Positions 1 through 9,181 of a DNA stretch of 53,768 bases are shown piece after piece. Origin of the DNA: Novosphingobium sp. Chol11 (lineage in GTDB: Bacteria > Pseudomonadota > Alphaproteobacteria > Sphingomonadales > Sphingomonadaceae); NCBI RefSeq assembly GCF_945870625.1, contig NZ_CAMBTS010000012.1, positions 1-53,768 of the forward strand. Reading direction: 5' to 3'. Below the pieces are notes generated by a model that worked only from the letters and a program-made list of their open reading frames with translations, made no database searches and was not told the origin of the DNA. A program made the position numbers and the translations under genes. Numbering within the stretch: position 1 is the first letter of the stretch; the number at the start of each line of letters is the position of its first letter.

Positions 1-87
1 TTCGTTCCTTCGTCACTACGACGAAGCCCCAACACTCCTTAAATCACAACCTCAAATCTGTGCCATTGGTGCTGACGGGGAACAGTC

Positions 88-1110
88 ATGGCTGATCTGG
101 GCGGCAAGGATGATCCCTATCACGTCAATGTGGGCCTTCGCATCGTCAACACGCGGCTCTCGGTTGATCAGAACCAGGGAACCGCAAACCCGACCTATTT
201 CGGCACCGACAGCTGGAACGGGGTCCTGCGCGATTTCGCCACGACAACCACTGTCCGCAACTACACCGACTTCCTGCCAAGCATCAACGCTGTCGCCAAT
301 GTCGGTGAAGGACAGAAGGTGCGTTTTTCTGCCGCGCGTGTCGTTGCCCGTCAGAACCTGTTTGACCTTGGCCGCGGGTTTGCCACCGATTTCACCCGCA
401 ACCCCACCACCGACCTGTTCACCTTCACCAGCGGGAGCCGCGGCAATGCGGCGCTCGAACCCTATCGCGCCAACCAGTTCGACGTGACCTATGAATTCTA
501 TTTCGGCCGCCAAGGTTTGATTTCGGTCGGTGGTTTCTGGAAGGAAGTCGACTCGTTCGTGCGGACCGACACGGTGGCGGTGTTCGTGAACGATCAGGCA
601 GGTGGTCGCCTTGGCCCGGTTTCGCAGCCGGTCAATGGCAGCGGCGGAAGAGTTCGCGGCTTCGAAATCGCGGCACAGTACGCTTTCGACTTCGGCCTCG
701 GTTTCAATGCCAACTACACCTTCTCTGACACCAAGACCGACGCAAAGAACGACTTCAGCGACGGGCTGCCGCTGCCCGGTGTCTCGAAGCATTCGTTCAA
801 CGGCCAAGTCTACTTCGAAACCGGCGGTGTTTCCGCACGGCTTTCTTACAGTTGGCGCTCGAAGGCCTATCTTGGCAACTTCGGCTTTGGCGACGGCGGT
901 ACGACAAGGACCCTTGGCATTTATGGCAGGTCTTACGGACAGCTCGACGGTCAAATCTCTTATGACATCACCAAGAACGTGGGTGTCTTCGTGCAGGGCA
1001 TCAATCTGGCAAAGGCGGATCAATCTGCTTACCTTCAGTTCCCCGATCTGCCCTTCCGCTATGAAACCGGTGCCCGCCGGATCTATCTGGGCGCAAAGGT
1101 CAATTTCTGA
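88..1110 (+). CDS. TonB-dependent receptor, C-terminal barrel fragment
   Basis: The 340-residue product looks like the last third of a TonB-dependent outer-membrane receptor barrel: alternating aromatic/polar beta strands (for example the segments near GFEIAAQYAF and VSARLSYSWRSK) and a final strand ending in Phe (YLGAKVNF), the signature recognised by the Bam complex. There is no signal peptide, TonB box or plug, and whole receptors are usually 700-1000 residues, so this is a 5'-truncated gene or the 3' end of a frameshifted one. In-frame stops at 40-42 and 73-75 block extension upstream, and the other two frames upstream do not read as receptor. Bases 8-26 form a 7-bp hairpin (CTTCGTC/GACGAAG). 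A strong terminator follows, then the halogenase gene. Truncation and family are read from sequence; loss of function is inferred. Confidence 0.75.
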   Translation: MADLGGKDDPYHVNVGLRIVNTRLSVDQNQGTANPTYFGTDSWNGVLRDFATTTTVRNYTDFLPSINAVANVGEGQKVRFSAARVVARQNLFDLGRGFATDFTRNPTTDLFTFTSGSRGNAALEPYRANQFDVTYEFYFGRQGLISVGGFWKEVDSFVRTDTVAVFVNDQAGGRLGPVSQPVNGSGGRVRGFEIAAQYAFDFGLGFNANYTFSDTKTDAKNDFSDGLPLPGVSKHSFNGQVYFETGGVSARLSYSWRSKAYLGNFGFGDGGTTRTLGIYGRSYGQLDGQISYDITKNVGVFVQGINLAKADQSAYLQFPDLPFRYETGARRIYLGAKVNF

Positions 1111-1148
1111 TCCTCGGCGGCGGGTCCCTCTCCCCCCGCCGCCACCCC

Positions 1149-1179
1149 TGCCGGAGCGCGCAGGCGCTCCGGCATTTTT
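1149..1179 (+). terminator. Rho-independent terminator after the receptor fragment
   Basis: A perfect 10-bp stem (TGCCGGAGCG with CGCTCCGGCA), a 6-base loop and a run of five T. It lies between the receptor stop and the halogenase start, so the halogenase probably needs read-through or its own promoter. Confidence 0.85.
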
Positions 1180-1192
1180 GCGGATATGAGCA

Positions 1193-2737
1193 ATGAGTGA
1201 GCCTGTCCGTTCGATCATGGTTGTTGGCGGCGGCACCGCTGGCTGGTCGGCTGCGGCCTTGCTGTCGAATGTGCTTGGTCCAACTTGCAAGATCACCCTG
1301 ATCGAATCGTCAGACATCCCGACTGTCGGCGTGGGTGAGGCCACCATTCCACCGATCTTCGAGTTCCTGCAAAACTGTGGCATCGACGAGGTAGATTTCA
1401 TTCGCCGCTGTCAGGCGACCTTCAAGCTGGCCATCCGCTTTGACGACTGGCTGCACCGCGGGCACCGCTATTGGCATCCCTTCGGCACATTCGGGATGAC
1501 CATCAACCAGCGTCCGTTTCATCATTACTGGTGGAAAAACAAGGCGCAGGGCCATGCCGAAACGCTCGCTGACTTCTGCCCCTCGATCGCCTTGGCCGAA
1601 GCATGCAAGTTTGTCTTCCCCTCCCCCGATGGCAGTTTCCCCGGCGGCGGCGTCGCCTTTGCGCTGCATTTCGACGCAGGGCTGGTCGCGCAATATCTGC
1701 GCGCGCACGCCGAGAAAGCCGGAGTGCAGCGGCTTGATCGCCGCATCAAGGGGGCGACAGTTTCCGCCGACGGGCTCATCACCAGCGTGGTCTGCGACGA
1801 TGGCGAGGAATTGCAGGCTGATCTCTACATCGATTGCTCGGGCTTTCGCGGGCTGCTGATCGAGGAATCGCTCAAGGCAGGGTATGACGATTGGAGCCAC
1901 TGGCTGCCCTGCGACCGGGCGGTGGCGGTGCCCAGCGCGCCGCTACCCGGCCGCACGCCCTATACGATCGCGGGCGCGCAGGAGGCTGGCTGGCGCTGGC
2001 GCATCCCGCTGCAAAACCGGGTCGGCAACGGCTATGTCTGGAGCAGCAAGTTCACCGACGAAGCGGCCGCCACTGCAACCTTGCTGTCAGTGCTCGATGC
2101 CTCGCCGCTGGCCGAGCCGCGCCATCTGCGCTTTACTGCCGGCCACCGCAAGGCCATGTGGATCGGCAATTGCGTGGCGGTCGGGCTTTCGAGCGGGTTC
2201 CTCGAACCGCTGGAATCCAACAGCATCCACCTGATCCACACCGCGCTCAACCGGCTGATCGATTATTTCCCGCGCCGCGATTTCGAGCCTTCGCTGGCGC
2301 AGGCCTATAACCGCGAAGCGGCGGCGGAATATGCCCATATCCGCGACTTCATCCTGCTCCACTATGTGCCCAACCAGCGCGTCGGTGAGCCGTTCTGGGA
2401 CTACATGCGCGGGCTGGAGCTGCCGCTGTCGCTCGCTGAGAAGATCGATCTGTTCCAGGCCAGCGGACGGATTGTCTCGCGGCGGCGCGAGCTTTTCGCC
2501 GATATCAGCTGGTTCTTCGTCGCCCATGGCATGGGCATCGATGCTGCGCAGTATGATCCGCTGATCGATGCCGCGCCATTCGCAGATGTGCGCGGGATCA
2601 TCGGTCAGATGCGCGAGGTGATGCAGCGATACCAGGCGGCAGCCCGGTCGCATGACGATATCCTCGCGCTGATGCTCGATCCACGCGAGACAAGGCGGCC
2701 CAATTTTGGCTTCCGCCGCGGCGAGATCGGGCGATAA
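1193..2737 (+). CDS. Flavin-dependent tryptophan-halogenase family protein
   Basis: A 514-residue flavoprotein of the PrnA/tryptophan 7-halogenase family. The N-terminal FAD-binding Rossmann motif GGGTAGW is at residues 12-18, a lysine in the position of the catalytic Lys is at K78 (ATFKLAIRF), the diagnostic GWxWxIP motif is at 266-272 as GWRWRIP, and the active-site loop LEPLESNSIHL carries the expected Glu. Family members oxidise chloride or bromide with FADH2 and O2 and halogenate an aromatic substrate through a lysine chloramine. In sphingomonads and Caulobacter many paralogues sit beside TonB-dependent receptors in glycan or aromatic uptake loci, as here, so the true substrate may not be free tryptophan. 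No reductase partner gene is adjacent. The family is firm; the substrate is unknown. Confidence 0.9.
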   Translation: MSEPVRSIMVVGGGTAGWSAAALLSNVLGPTCKITLIESSDIPTVGVGEATIPPIFEFLQNCGIDEVDFIRRCQATFKLAIRFDDWLHRGHRYWHPFGTFGMTINQRPFHHYWWKNKAQGHAETLADFCPSIALAEACKFVFPSPDGSFPGGGVAFALHFDAGLVAQYLRAHAEKAGVQRLDRRIKGATVSADGLITSVVCDDGEELQADLYIDCSGFRGLLIEESLKAGYDDWSHWLPCDRAVAVPSAPLPGRTPYTIAGAQEAGWRWRIPLQNRVGNGYVWSSKFTDEAAATATLLSVLDASPLAEPRHLRFTAGHRKAMWIGNCVAVGLSSGFLEPLESNSIHLIHTALNRLIDYFPRRDFEPSLAQAYNREAAAEYAHIRDFILLHYVPNQRVGEPFWDYMRGLELPLSLAEKIDLFQASGRIVSRRRELFADISWFFVAHGMGIDAAQYDPLIDAAPFADVRGIIGQMREVMQRYQAAARSHDDILALMLDPRETRRPNFGFRRGEIGR

Positions 2738-2776
2738 ACCGGGTTGCGATCTAGATAGTCATGGGACCACGCGCGA

Positions 2777-3832
2777 TCACGTGGGCGGCGGCGGTCCGGC
2801 GGATTCGCGAATGATCAACTTGTGGGCATGCATCCGATCATGAATCGGCTCGTCGCCAGTAAGCTGGGTAAGCAGCATATCGGCCGAACTTGCCGCCATA
2901 TCGAACACCGGCTGTTGCACCGTGGTCAGGCGCGGCCAAACAATCCGCGACACTTCGGCATCATCGAACCCGGTGATCGAGACATCTCCCGGCACCGAAA
3001 GCCCTAGATCGCGCGCCGCCATCAGTACCCCGACGGCCATGTCATCATTTTGCGCCAGGATTGCGGTCGGCCGCGCCGCGCCGGAAAGCAGCGTCTTGGC
3101 GGCGGCATAGCCTGAATCGAAGGTGAAATCGCCCTGCTCGATCCAATCGAGCCGCAGTTCCAGCTTGGCCGCGGCAAAAGCCTGCGAATAGCCGATCAGC
3201 CGCGCCTCGCTCGAATGATGGGTCGCGTCGCCCTTGATGATCGCGATGGCCCGGTGGCCGAGACCGATGATGTAGGCTGCGGTTTCGCGCGCGGCGGCAA
3301 CATCGTCGATCAGATTGTTGGGGCCGATATCGAGCAGCCGGGTCGGCGCGATCCGGGCGAAAGGCATGCCGGTCGCGCGCAACCCTTCGAGGATGACCGG
3401 ATGGTCCGAGGCGGGCGGTGCCAGCACCACGCCGTCCAGCGCGGCCGAGCGCAGCAGGCCGACGACTTCGCCGGCATGCTCGCTGATCGATCGCACGGGA
3501 ATGACGACAAGGCGGTAACGCTCCGAAGACAGGCGATCGAGCACGCCCTTCTGCAGCTCAACGACATAGCTGGCGCTGGGATTTTCATAGACCAGCCCGA
3601 TCAGGTAGGACCGCCGACTGACCAGCCCCTGCGCCAACAGGTTTGGGTGATAATTGAGCCGCTTGGCCGCTTCGAGCACGCGTTTCTGGAGATCGGGTTT
3701 GACATGCGGTTCGCCGTTCAGGACGCGCGACACGGTCTTGTAGGAGACCCCCGCATCGCGGGCGACATCGACAATCGTCGTTCTTTTTTCAACTTTGGCC
3801 ACGGCAAACCAGTTTACGCCTCGCACCCACAT
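2777..3832 (-). CDS. LacI-family transcriptional regulator
   Basis: About 351 residues with an N-terminal LacI helix-turn-helix (IVDVARDAGVSYKTVSRVLNG) and hinge helix (YHPNLLAQGL), followed by a periplasmic-binding-protein-like sensor domain (TGFDDAEVSR near the end). These proteins bind a sugar or similar ligand and release operator DNA. The frame extends upstream to 3955 but that part does not look coding. I chose the ATG at 3832; a GTG at 3802, giving the more typical 341 residues, is about as likely, and neither has a strong Shine-Dalgarno. The gene converges on the halogenase with 39 bp between stops, so it plausibly controls the adjacent receptor/halogenase locus. A partial dyad AAAC-CA-GTTT at 3806-3815, just ahead of the GTG, could be an autoregulatory site. 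Confidence 0.85.
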   Translation of the reverse strand: MWVRGVNWFAVAKVEKRTTIVDVARDAGVSYKTVSRVLNGEPHVKPDLQKRVLEAAKRLNYHPNLLAQGLVSRRSYLIGLVYENPSASYVVELQKGVLDRLSSERYRLVVIPVRSISEHAGEVVGLLRSAALDGVVLAPPASDHPVILEGLRATGMPFARIAPTRLLDIGPNNLIDDVAAARETAAYIIGLGHRAIAIIKGDATHHSSEARLIGYSQAFAAAKLELRLDWIEQGDFTFDSGYAAAKTLLSGAARPTAILAQNDDMAVGVLMAARDLGLSVPGDVSITGFDDAEVSRIVWPRLTTVQQPVFDMAASSADMLLTQLTGDEPIHDRMHAHKLIIRESAGPPPPT

Positions 3833-4133
3833 GTCAATGCCCGGGATGCCGCTGGTCGCGCCGCGATCGCTTGCGGCACGGGTGCCTGCACCGCGCAAAG
3901 CCCGGTAGACCGGGAGAGCCCCGGGGCATACGCTGTGTGTCGGATGCGAGCGCATCGCCTGGCCGGAAACCTAGGCTCAAGCTATATTAATTCGCTCCGC
4001 GAGATAGCCGTTGGTTGGTTCGGTGGCGGCCCATCAACGCCCGCTACGATCGCTGCGCGTGCGCAAGGTCAAGGCGTGAACCACCAGCCGCCCCGAAATC
4101 ACTATTTTTCAATTTCTTGGTGTATTTGAGTGG

Positions 4134-4206
4134 TGGAGCCTAGCGGGATCGAACCGCTGACCTCCTGCATGCCATGCAGGCGCTCTCCCAGCTGAGCTAA
4201 GGCCCC
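4134..4206 (-). tRNA. tRNA-Ala (anticodon GGC)
   Basis: A full cloverleaf can be drawn on the minus strand: 7-bp acceptor stem (GGGGCCT with AGGCTCC), D arm (GCTC/GAGC), anticodon stem CCTGC/GCAGG with loop ATGGCAT so that positions 34-36 are GGC, and a T arm with TTCGATC. The third acceptor pair is G3:U70, the alanine identity element. The 3' CCA is not encoded. It would read GCC and GCU. Confidence 0.95.
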
Positions 4207-4368
4207 ACTATCTCAGGCGCAGGTGCCGTGGGAGGCACGCGCTCCGGCAGCATGCCGCCGGGAGCAGCGCCTTTATGCGAGGGCTGTCCGGCTGGCAATA
4301 GCATTCTTTGATGCTGCCCGGAAATCACTGGACCGCGCCGTGGGCAAGCCCCCCGGCGCAGTCAGCGA

Positions 4369-4686
4369 TCAGGATTCCTCGTCTTCGCCGTCGTGTCCCG
4401 GAACGCCCAGATCATCATCGCCGCCAAGATCGACGTCGTTATCTGGCATATCCGCATCCTCGTCGATATCCAGATCCTCATCGGCAATATCGGCATCGGG
4501 GATCGCCTCGACCTTGGCCTTTTGAATTTCTTCGTAGGGGATCGGCTGCTTGGACTTGAGCACCGCATCGGGCGTCCAGGCATATTTGCACTCAACGCAA
4601 GTGACCGGCTCGTCGTTGCCCATGTCGTAGAAACGGGTGCCACACTTCGGGCAGCCATGTTTTGCGCCCCATTCTGGCTTGACCAT
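4369..4686 (-). CDS. TIGR02300 family (FYDLN-acid) zinc-ribbon protein
   Basis: A 105-residue acidic protein beginning MVKPEWGAKHGCPKCGTRFYD. A zinc ribbon is formed by CPKC near residues 12-15 and CVEC near 30-33; the FYD motif follows the first pair, and the C-terminal half is almost entirely Asp/Glu. This matches TIGR02300, a conserved alphaproteobacterial family without an assigned function. The ATG at 4686 is preceded by GAGGA at good spacing; a longer in-frame start at 4734 lacks such a site. It stands alone between tRNA-Ala and the divergent aroA gene. Family assignment is good; the role is unknown. Confidence 0.85.
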   Translation of the reverse strand: MVKPEWGAKHGCPKCGTRFYDMGNDEPVTCVECKYAWTPDAVLKSKQPIPYEEIQKAKVEAIPDADIADEDLDIDEDADMPDNDVDLGGDDDLGVPGHDGEDEES

Positions 4687-4855
4687 GAAGTATCCTCGAA
4701 TGTTTGCCCGGTGCGGAAACTGCCCGGACGCCAAGATAATTGCCTAGTTGGTGCTTTATCGCAGGAAACCAAGCGCGGCGCGCGCCTTGCCATAGGCGTT
4801 GCCCGCTGTCAAAAGCCCGCGTCATCCCAACCGCACCCGAAAGACCGATTTGTCC

Positions 4856-6208
4856 GTGAATGCCTCAGATCCCGGCGCGACGCGCCCCCGCCGCTTTGCC
4901 GCTGGCGGCCCGCTGTGCGGCCGCATTCGCGTTCCCGGCGACAAATCGATCAGCCACCGCTCGATCATGCTGGGCGCGCTCGCGGTGGGCCGCACGCACG
5001 TCACCGGGCTGCTCGAGGGCGAGGATGTGCTTTCCACCGCCGCTGCGATGCGAGCAATGGGCGCGACCATCGCGCGGCTCGATAATGGCACATGGACGAT
5101 CGACGGGGTGGGCGTGGGCGGGCTGCTTCAGCCGCGCACCGCGCTCGACATGGGCAATTCGGGCACCTCGACGCGGCTGCTGATGGGGCTGGTCGCGAGC
5201 CATCCGATCACCGCCACTTTCATCGGCGATGCCAGCCTGTCAGGCCGCCCGATGGGCCGGGTGATCGAACCGCTCTCGCAGATGGGCGCAAGCTTCACCG
5301 CCAGCCCGGGGGGGCGCCTGCCGCTCACCTTGCGCGGGATCATGCCCGCAGTGCCCATCACCTACACCCTGCCGGTCGCCTCGGCGCAAGTCAAAAGCGC
5401 GGTGCTGCTCGCAGGGCTGAACACGCCGGGCATCACCACGGTGATCGAACCGATACCGACCAGAGACCATTCCGAACGGATGCTGCGCGGCTTCGGCGCC
5501 GCGCTCGAGGTTGAGATTGCCAGCAACGGCACGCGCACCATCCACCTCACTGGCGAGGCCGAACTGCGCCCGCAAGTGATCGAGGTGCCCGGCGATCCTT
5601 CGTCCGCCGCCTTCTTCGTGGTGGCTGCGTTGCTCGTGCCGGGGTCGGATCTGGTGATCGAGAATGTCGGCCTCAATCCCACCCGCGCCGCGCTGTTCGA
5701 TGTGCTGCGCGCGATGGGCGGCAGCATCGACGAGATCGATCGGCGCGACGTGGGCGGCGAACCGGCCGCGGATTTGCGCGTGCGCGCCTCGGCGCTGAGC
5801 GGCATTGTCGTCGATCCCGCCGCGGTGCCTAGCATGGTCGATGAATTTCCCGTGCTGTTTGTCGCCGCCGCGCTCGCTTCAGGCCGCACCGTGACAACGG
5901 GGCTGGAAGAACTGCGCGTCAAGGAAAGCGACCGCATCGCGGTCATGCGCGCCGCGCTGGAGCTGGCCGGCGCGCGCGTGATCGAGACCGAGGACGGGCT
6001 GATCATCGATGGCACCGCCGGAGAGCCGCTGGCAGGCACGCCCGAGGGCGCGGAAGTCTCCACCCACCTCGACCACCGCATTGCCATGAGCATGGCCGTG
6101 GCGGGGCTTGCCAGCCGCCAGGGCGTGGCGGTGGACGATACCCGCCCGATCGCGACCAGCTTTCCGGTGTTCGAAGCGCTGCTGGCCAGCGCCATGAGCG
6201 CTGCGTGA
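4856..6208 (+). CDS. aroA: 3-phosphoshikimate 1-carboxyvinyltransferase (EPSP synthase)
   Basis: Transfers enolpyruvate from PEP to shikimate-3-phosphate, the sixth step of the shikimate pathway to aromatic amino acids, in the cytosol. The 450-residue product has the phosphate-binding GDKSISHRS near the N-terminus, the [11 protein letters not shown] motif, LSGRPMGR, and the late LRVKESDR and LDHRIAM segments, so both halves of the inside-out barrel are complete. There is no ATG at the 5' end: GTG at 4856 and TTG at 4850 are the best candidates, and an upstream TTG at 4799 would add a basic tail unlike the family. The stop overlaps the GTG start of cmk (GTGA), so the two are translationally coupled. 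Confidence 0.95.
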   Translation: MNASDPGATRPRRFAAGGPLCGRIRVPGDKSISHRSIMLGALAVGRTHVTGLLEGEDVLSTAAAMRAMGATIARLDNGTWTIDGVGVGGLLQPRTALDMGNSGTSTRLLMGLVASHPITATFIGDASLSGRPMGRVIEPLSQMGASFTASPGGRLPLTLRGIMPAVPITYTLPVASAQVKSAVLLAGLNTPGITTVIEPIPTRDHSERMLRGFGAALEVEIASNGTRTIHLTGEAELRPQVIEVPGDPSSAAFFVVAALLVPGSDLVIENVGLNPTRAALFDVLRAMGGSIDEIDRRDVGGEPAADLRVRASALSGIVVDPAAVPSMVDEFPVLFVAAALASGRTVTTGLEELRVKESDRIAVMRAALELAGARVIETEDGLIIDGTAGEPLAGTPEGAEVSTHLDHRIAMSMAVAGLASRQGVAVDDTRPIATSFPVFEALLASAMSAA

Positions 6209-6843
6209 TCATCGCTGTCGATGGGCCGACCGCATCGGGCAAGGGCACGATTGCAAAAGCACTGGCCGCGCACTTCGGCTTGCCGCATCTTGACACCGGG
6301 CTGCTCTACCGCGCGGTCGGGCACCAGGTGGCGCTGCACGGCGGCGACCCTGACGACGCCGCAGATGCGCTGGCCGCGACGCAGTTTCCCGAAGGTCTAC
6401 TCGCCGATCCGGCGCTGCGCAGCGAAGTGTGCGGCGGGCTCGCCAGCCAGGTCTCGGTGCACAGCGCGGTGCGCGCCGCGCTGCTCGAGAGGCAACGCGC
6501 CTTTGCAGCGCAGCGAGGCGGCGCGGTGCTCGATGGGCGCGACATCGGCACGGTGATCGCTCCAGAGGCTGAAGCCAAGCTGTTTGTCACCGCCAGCGTC
6601 GCCGCGCGCGCCCAGCGACGCTGGGCAGAAATGCTGCAGCGCGGAGAGGATGCTGCGCACGAGGCCATCGCAGCCGATCTCGCGGCGCGCGATGCCCGCG
6701 ATGCCGCGCGCACGGCAGCGCCGCTGCGGCAGGCGGCCGATGCGCTGCTGCTCGATACCTCGGCGTTGAGCCCCGCAGAGGCGATTGCCGCTGCGATCAT
6801 GCTGGTCGATGGCAAGATTGCGGCGCAAGGGACCGCCCGATGA
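6205..6843 (+). CDS. cmk: Cytidylate kinase
   Basis: Phosphorylates CMP and dCMP with ATP for nucleotide salvage. The 212-residue protein starts with the P-loop segment [20 protein letters not shown], followed by [12 protein letters not shown] and the GRDIGTVI motif, all typical of the Cmk family (usually 210-230 residues). The start is GTG, overlapping the aroA stop by four bases, and its own stop overlaps the ATG of the downstream acetyltransferase gene (ATGA). The aroA-cmk order is widespread in proteobacteria, often with rpsA next; here rpsA does not follow. Confidence 0.95.
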   Translation: MIIAVDGPTASGKGTIAKALAAHFGLPHLDTGLLYRAVGHQVALHGGDPDDAADALAATQFPEGLLADPALRSEVCGGLASQVSVHSAVRAALLERQRAFAAQRGGAVLDGRDIGTVIAPEAEAKLFVTASVAARAQRRWAEMLQRGEDAAHEAIAADLAARDARDAARTAAPLRQAADALLLDTSALSPAEAIAAAIMLVDGKIAAQGTAR

Positions 6844-7343
6844 CGACACCGCGCCTCACCATCCGCGCGTTTTCCGATGATCTCGCACCCGCGTTTTACG
6901 ATATCAACGCCGAATGGATCGAGGCGATGTTCGTGCTCGAACCCGTTGACCGCGAAGTGTTGATGAACCCCCGCGCCAGGATCATCGATACAGGCGGCGC
7001 GATCCTGTTCGTCGAGGCCGAGGGGCTTGGTGTTGTCGGTACAGGCGCGCTGCGCCCCGCTAGCGGAAGCGCGTTCGAGCTGACAAAGATGGGCGTAACC
7101 GAGACGGCGCGCGGCTTGAAGGCGGGCGAATTCCTGCTTGCGGCGCTGATCGCCCGCGCAGGGCAACTCGGTGCCGATCCGCTCTACCTGCTCACCAACC
7201 GCGATTGCGCGGCTGCGATCCACCTTTATGAAAAGCTCGGCTTTGCGCATGATGCTGGGATCATGCAGACGTATGGCGCGCTTTATCAGCGCGCCAATGT
7301 GGCGATGGTTTATCGGGGTTTCATGCCGCGCAGCCCCCTCTAA
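6840..7343 (+). CDS. GNAT-family N-acetyltransferase
   Basis: A 167-residue GNAT fold protein. The C-terminal half has the recognisable pattern of motif A and [25 protein letters not shown] (acetyl-CoA pyrophosphate loop with R/G-x-x-x-G) followed by [21 protein letters not shown], the usual helix before the last strands. The substrate cannot be told from sequence. Its ATG overlaps the cmk stop, so it is the third gene of the aroA-cmk operon. Confidence 0.85.
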   Translation: MTTPRLTIRAFSDDLAPAFYDINAEWIEAMFVLEPVDREVLMNPRARIIDTGGAILFVEAEGLGVVGTGALRPASGSAFELTKMGVTETARGLKAGEFLLAALIARAGQLGADPLYLLTNRDCAAAIHLYEKLGFAHDAGIMQTYGALYQRANVAMVYRGFMPRSPL

Positions 7344-7402
7344 AATCCTTCTGACCGCTGCCGTCCTACTGCATGTGGTAAACGCAAGGGTGGAGAAGGC
7401 CG

Positions 7403-7762
7403 ATGGAAATCAACCCAGCCGACAGTGAATTTGTCAGCAAACGCCGCGAAAAGCGGGTTGGTTTCGAGCTTCCGGTGCGCTGCAAGCATGGCATGATCCG
7501 GTCAACGGTCATGCTTAAGGACATGACCCCGCGCGGCGCAATGATCACCGGCCTTGAAAAGCTGCGGATTGGCGAAGCGGTAACTTTGTTCCTGCCAAGC
7601 CTCGCCCCCAAAACCGCGTTCGTCGTCTGGTCCGAACCGATGACCTCGGGGCTTGAGTTCGAGTGGGCGCTGCACGAGGATGTGTTTGCTGCGCTGGTCG
7701 CTGATTATGCCATAGGCCACCTGCAAAAGGCGGAAAGCCGCCCGGTTCGGCACGCCGCCTGA
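7403..7762 (+). CDS. PilZ-domain protein
   Basis: A 119-residue single-domain protein. The N-terminal basic motif RREKR (residues 14-18) and DMTPRGA (D40-x-T-x-x-G45) correspond to the two c-di-GMP-binding signatures RxxxR and [D/N]x[S/T]xxG of PilZ domains, so it is likely a c-di-GMP receptor acting on an unknown target. The last bases of the gene (encoding RHAA and the stop) are repeated 22 bp downstream; see the repeat at 7748-7784. No partner gene is adjacent. Confidence 0.8.
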   Translation: MEINPADSEFVSKRREKRVGFELPVRCKHGMIRSTVMLKDMTPRGAMITGLEKLRIGEAVTLFLPSLAPKTAFVVWSEPMTSGLEFEWALHEDVFAALVADYAIGHLQKAESRPVRHAA

Positions 7763-7784
7763 GAAACTGCGGCACGCCGCCTGA
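7748..7784 (+). repeat. 15-bp tandem duplication spanning the PilZ stop codon
   Basis: CGGCACGCCGCCTGA occurs at 7748-7762 and again at 7770-7784, a period of 22 bp. The first copy ends with the stop codon of the PilZ gene. Confidence 0.8.
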
Positions 7785-7948
7785 AAACCGCCAGAGAAGC
7801 TTGCATTCCCCGCCAAACTCGCTAGTTACCCTCGCTCCCGCAGACAGCGCATGATTGCGCCCGCGCGGGAAATCGAAGAAAGCCGGAGGGGCCCCGCAAT
7901 CGTGCGGATCAGCCAGCGATCGGTTGGAATGCAAAGGACGCCAAGCGC

Positions 7949-8311
7949 ATGGCGCTTTACGAGCATATCTTTTTGGCGCGTCAGGATCTGAGCCAGGCTC
8001 AGGTTGACGTGCTCGCCGCCACAGCCACCGAAATCGTCGAAGCAAACCACGGCAAGGTCACCAAGGCCGAGCAGTGGGGTCTGCGTTCGCTGGCTTACAA
8101 GATCCAGAAAAACCGCAAGGCGCACTTTGTTCTGCTTAACATCGATGCCCCTCCGGGCGTGATTGCCGAGCTTGAGCGCCAGACCTCGATAAACGAAGAC
8201 GTGATCCGCTTTCTGAGCGTACGTGTCGACGAGCACGAGGCCGGCCCATCGGCCATGATGCGCAAGAACGACCGCGAGCGCACCCGCCGCCGCGAACGCG
8301 AAGGGGAATAA
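7949..8311 (+). CDS. rpsF: 30S ribosomal protein S6
   Basis: A 120-residue S6 protein of the small-subunit platform, where it pairs with S18. [15 protein letters not shown] at the start and the central [28 protein letters not shown] region are diagnostic. The Arg/Glu-rich C-terminal tail is common in alphaproteobacteria. It is the first gene of the rpsF-rpsR-rplI operon, with three bases before rpsR. The roughly 185-base leader upstream could hold an S6:S18 autoregulatory structure but I could not draw a convincing one. Confidence 0.97.
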   Translation: MALYEHIFLARQDLSQAQVDVLAATATEIVEANHGKVTKAEQWGLRSLAYKIQKNRKAHFVLLNIDAPPGVIAELERQTSINEDVIRFLSVRVDEHEAGPSAMMRKNDRERTRRREREGE

Positions 8312-8314
8312 TCC

Positions 8315-8539
8315 ATGGCCCGTCCCTTTTTCCGCCGCCGCAAGTCGTGCCCGTTTTCGGGCAAAGGCGCGCCAGCGATCGACTATAAAGACGTGCGCCT
8401 GCTGCAAGGCTTCATGTCCGAGCGCGGCAAGATCGTGCCAAGCCGTATCACCGCCGTCTCGGCAAAGAAGCAGCGCGAGCTGGGCCAGGCGATCAAGCGC
8501 GCCCGGCACATCGGCCTGCTTCCCTACATCGTGAAGTAA
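8315..8539 (+). CDS. rpsR: 30S ribosomal protein S18
   Basis: A 74-residue S18 protein, partner of S6 on the platform of the 30S subunit. [24 protein letters not shown] and the ending [13 protein letters not shown] fit the family along its whole length. Middle gene of the S6-S18-L9 operon. Confidence 0.97.
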   Translation: MARPFFRRRKSCPFSGKGAPAIDYKDVRLLQGFMSERGKIVPSRITAVSAKKQRELGQAIKRARHIGLLPYIVK

Positions 8540-8550
8540 GGAGCGCACCC

Positions 8551-9153
8551 ATGCAGATCATCCTGCTCGAGCGCATTGAGAAGCTCGGCACCATTGGCGA
8601 CGTTGTGAACGTCAAAGATGGCTATGCCCGCAACTTCCTGTTGCCCAACAAGAAGGCTCTACGCGCCAACGACGCTAACCGCAAGGTTTTCGAAGCCAAC
8701 CGTGCGCGGATCGAGGCGGACAACGCCAAACGCCGCGAAGAAGCCAGCGGCGAAGCGGCCAATGTGGAAGGCCGCGAGGTCGTCCTCATCCGCGCCTCGT
8801 CGAACTCGGGCCAGCTTTACGGTTCGGTTTCGGTCCGCGATATCGTCGATTCGCTGGTTGAACAGGGCGCCAAGGTCAACAAGTCGATGATCGTGCTCGA
8901 ACGCCCGATCAAGGCGATCGGCGTTTCGACCGTCAAGGTTTCGCTTCACCCCGAAGTCGTCGTTACGGTCAAGGTCAACGTGGCCCGTTCGCCTGATGAA
9001 GCCGCGCTGCAATCGCAGGGCGTCGATGTCATGTCGGCCATGTTTGATAACGAGGAAGGCGGCTTCACCGAAGCCTATGATCCCAATGCAGAACCGGGCG
9101 AAATCCCGGCCGACCTGCTGGATGCAGAGCCAGAGGCCGCAGCAGAAGCCTGA
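8551..9153 (+). CDS. rplI: 50S ribosomal protein L9
   Basis: A 200-residue L9, with the conserved N-terminal domain (MQIILLERIEKLGTIGDVV, then VKDGYARNFLLPNKKA), a connecting helix and the C-terminal rRNA-binding domain. It is longer than the 148-residue E. coli protein because of an acidic, Ala/Glu-rich tail, as in other alphaproteobacteria. GGAG stands upstream of the ATG. A strong terminator closes the operon. Confidence 0.97.
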   Translation: MQIILLERIEKLGTIGDVVNVKDGYARNFLLPNKKALRANDANRKVFEANRARIEADNAKRREEASGEAANVEGREVVLIRASSNSGQLYGSVSVRDIVDSLVEQGAKVNKSMIVLERPIKAIGVSTVKVSLHPEVVVTVKVNVARSPDEAALQSQGVDVMSAMFDNEEGGFTEAYDPNAEPGEIPADLLDAEPEAAAEA

Positions 9154-9181
9154 TCGGCTTTTCGCGGTCAACGCAGTTCAT

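Noticed and set aside
52..1401. A 449-codon minus-strand frame over the receptor fragment and halogenase start
   Set aside because: It crosses two clearly coding genes and a terminator on the other strand and has no family character.
2738..2776. Terminator between the convergent halogenase and LacI genes
   Set aside because: Only short imperfect pairing and no T run.
7763..7948. Possible S6:S18 autoregulatory RNA ahead of rpsF
   Set aside because: The region has CCG-containing stems but I could not match the known motif with confidence.
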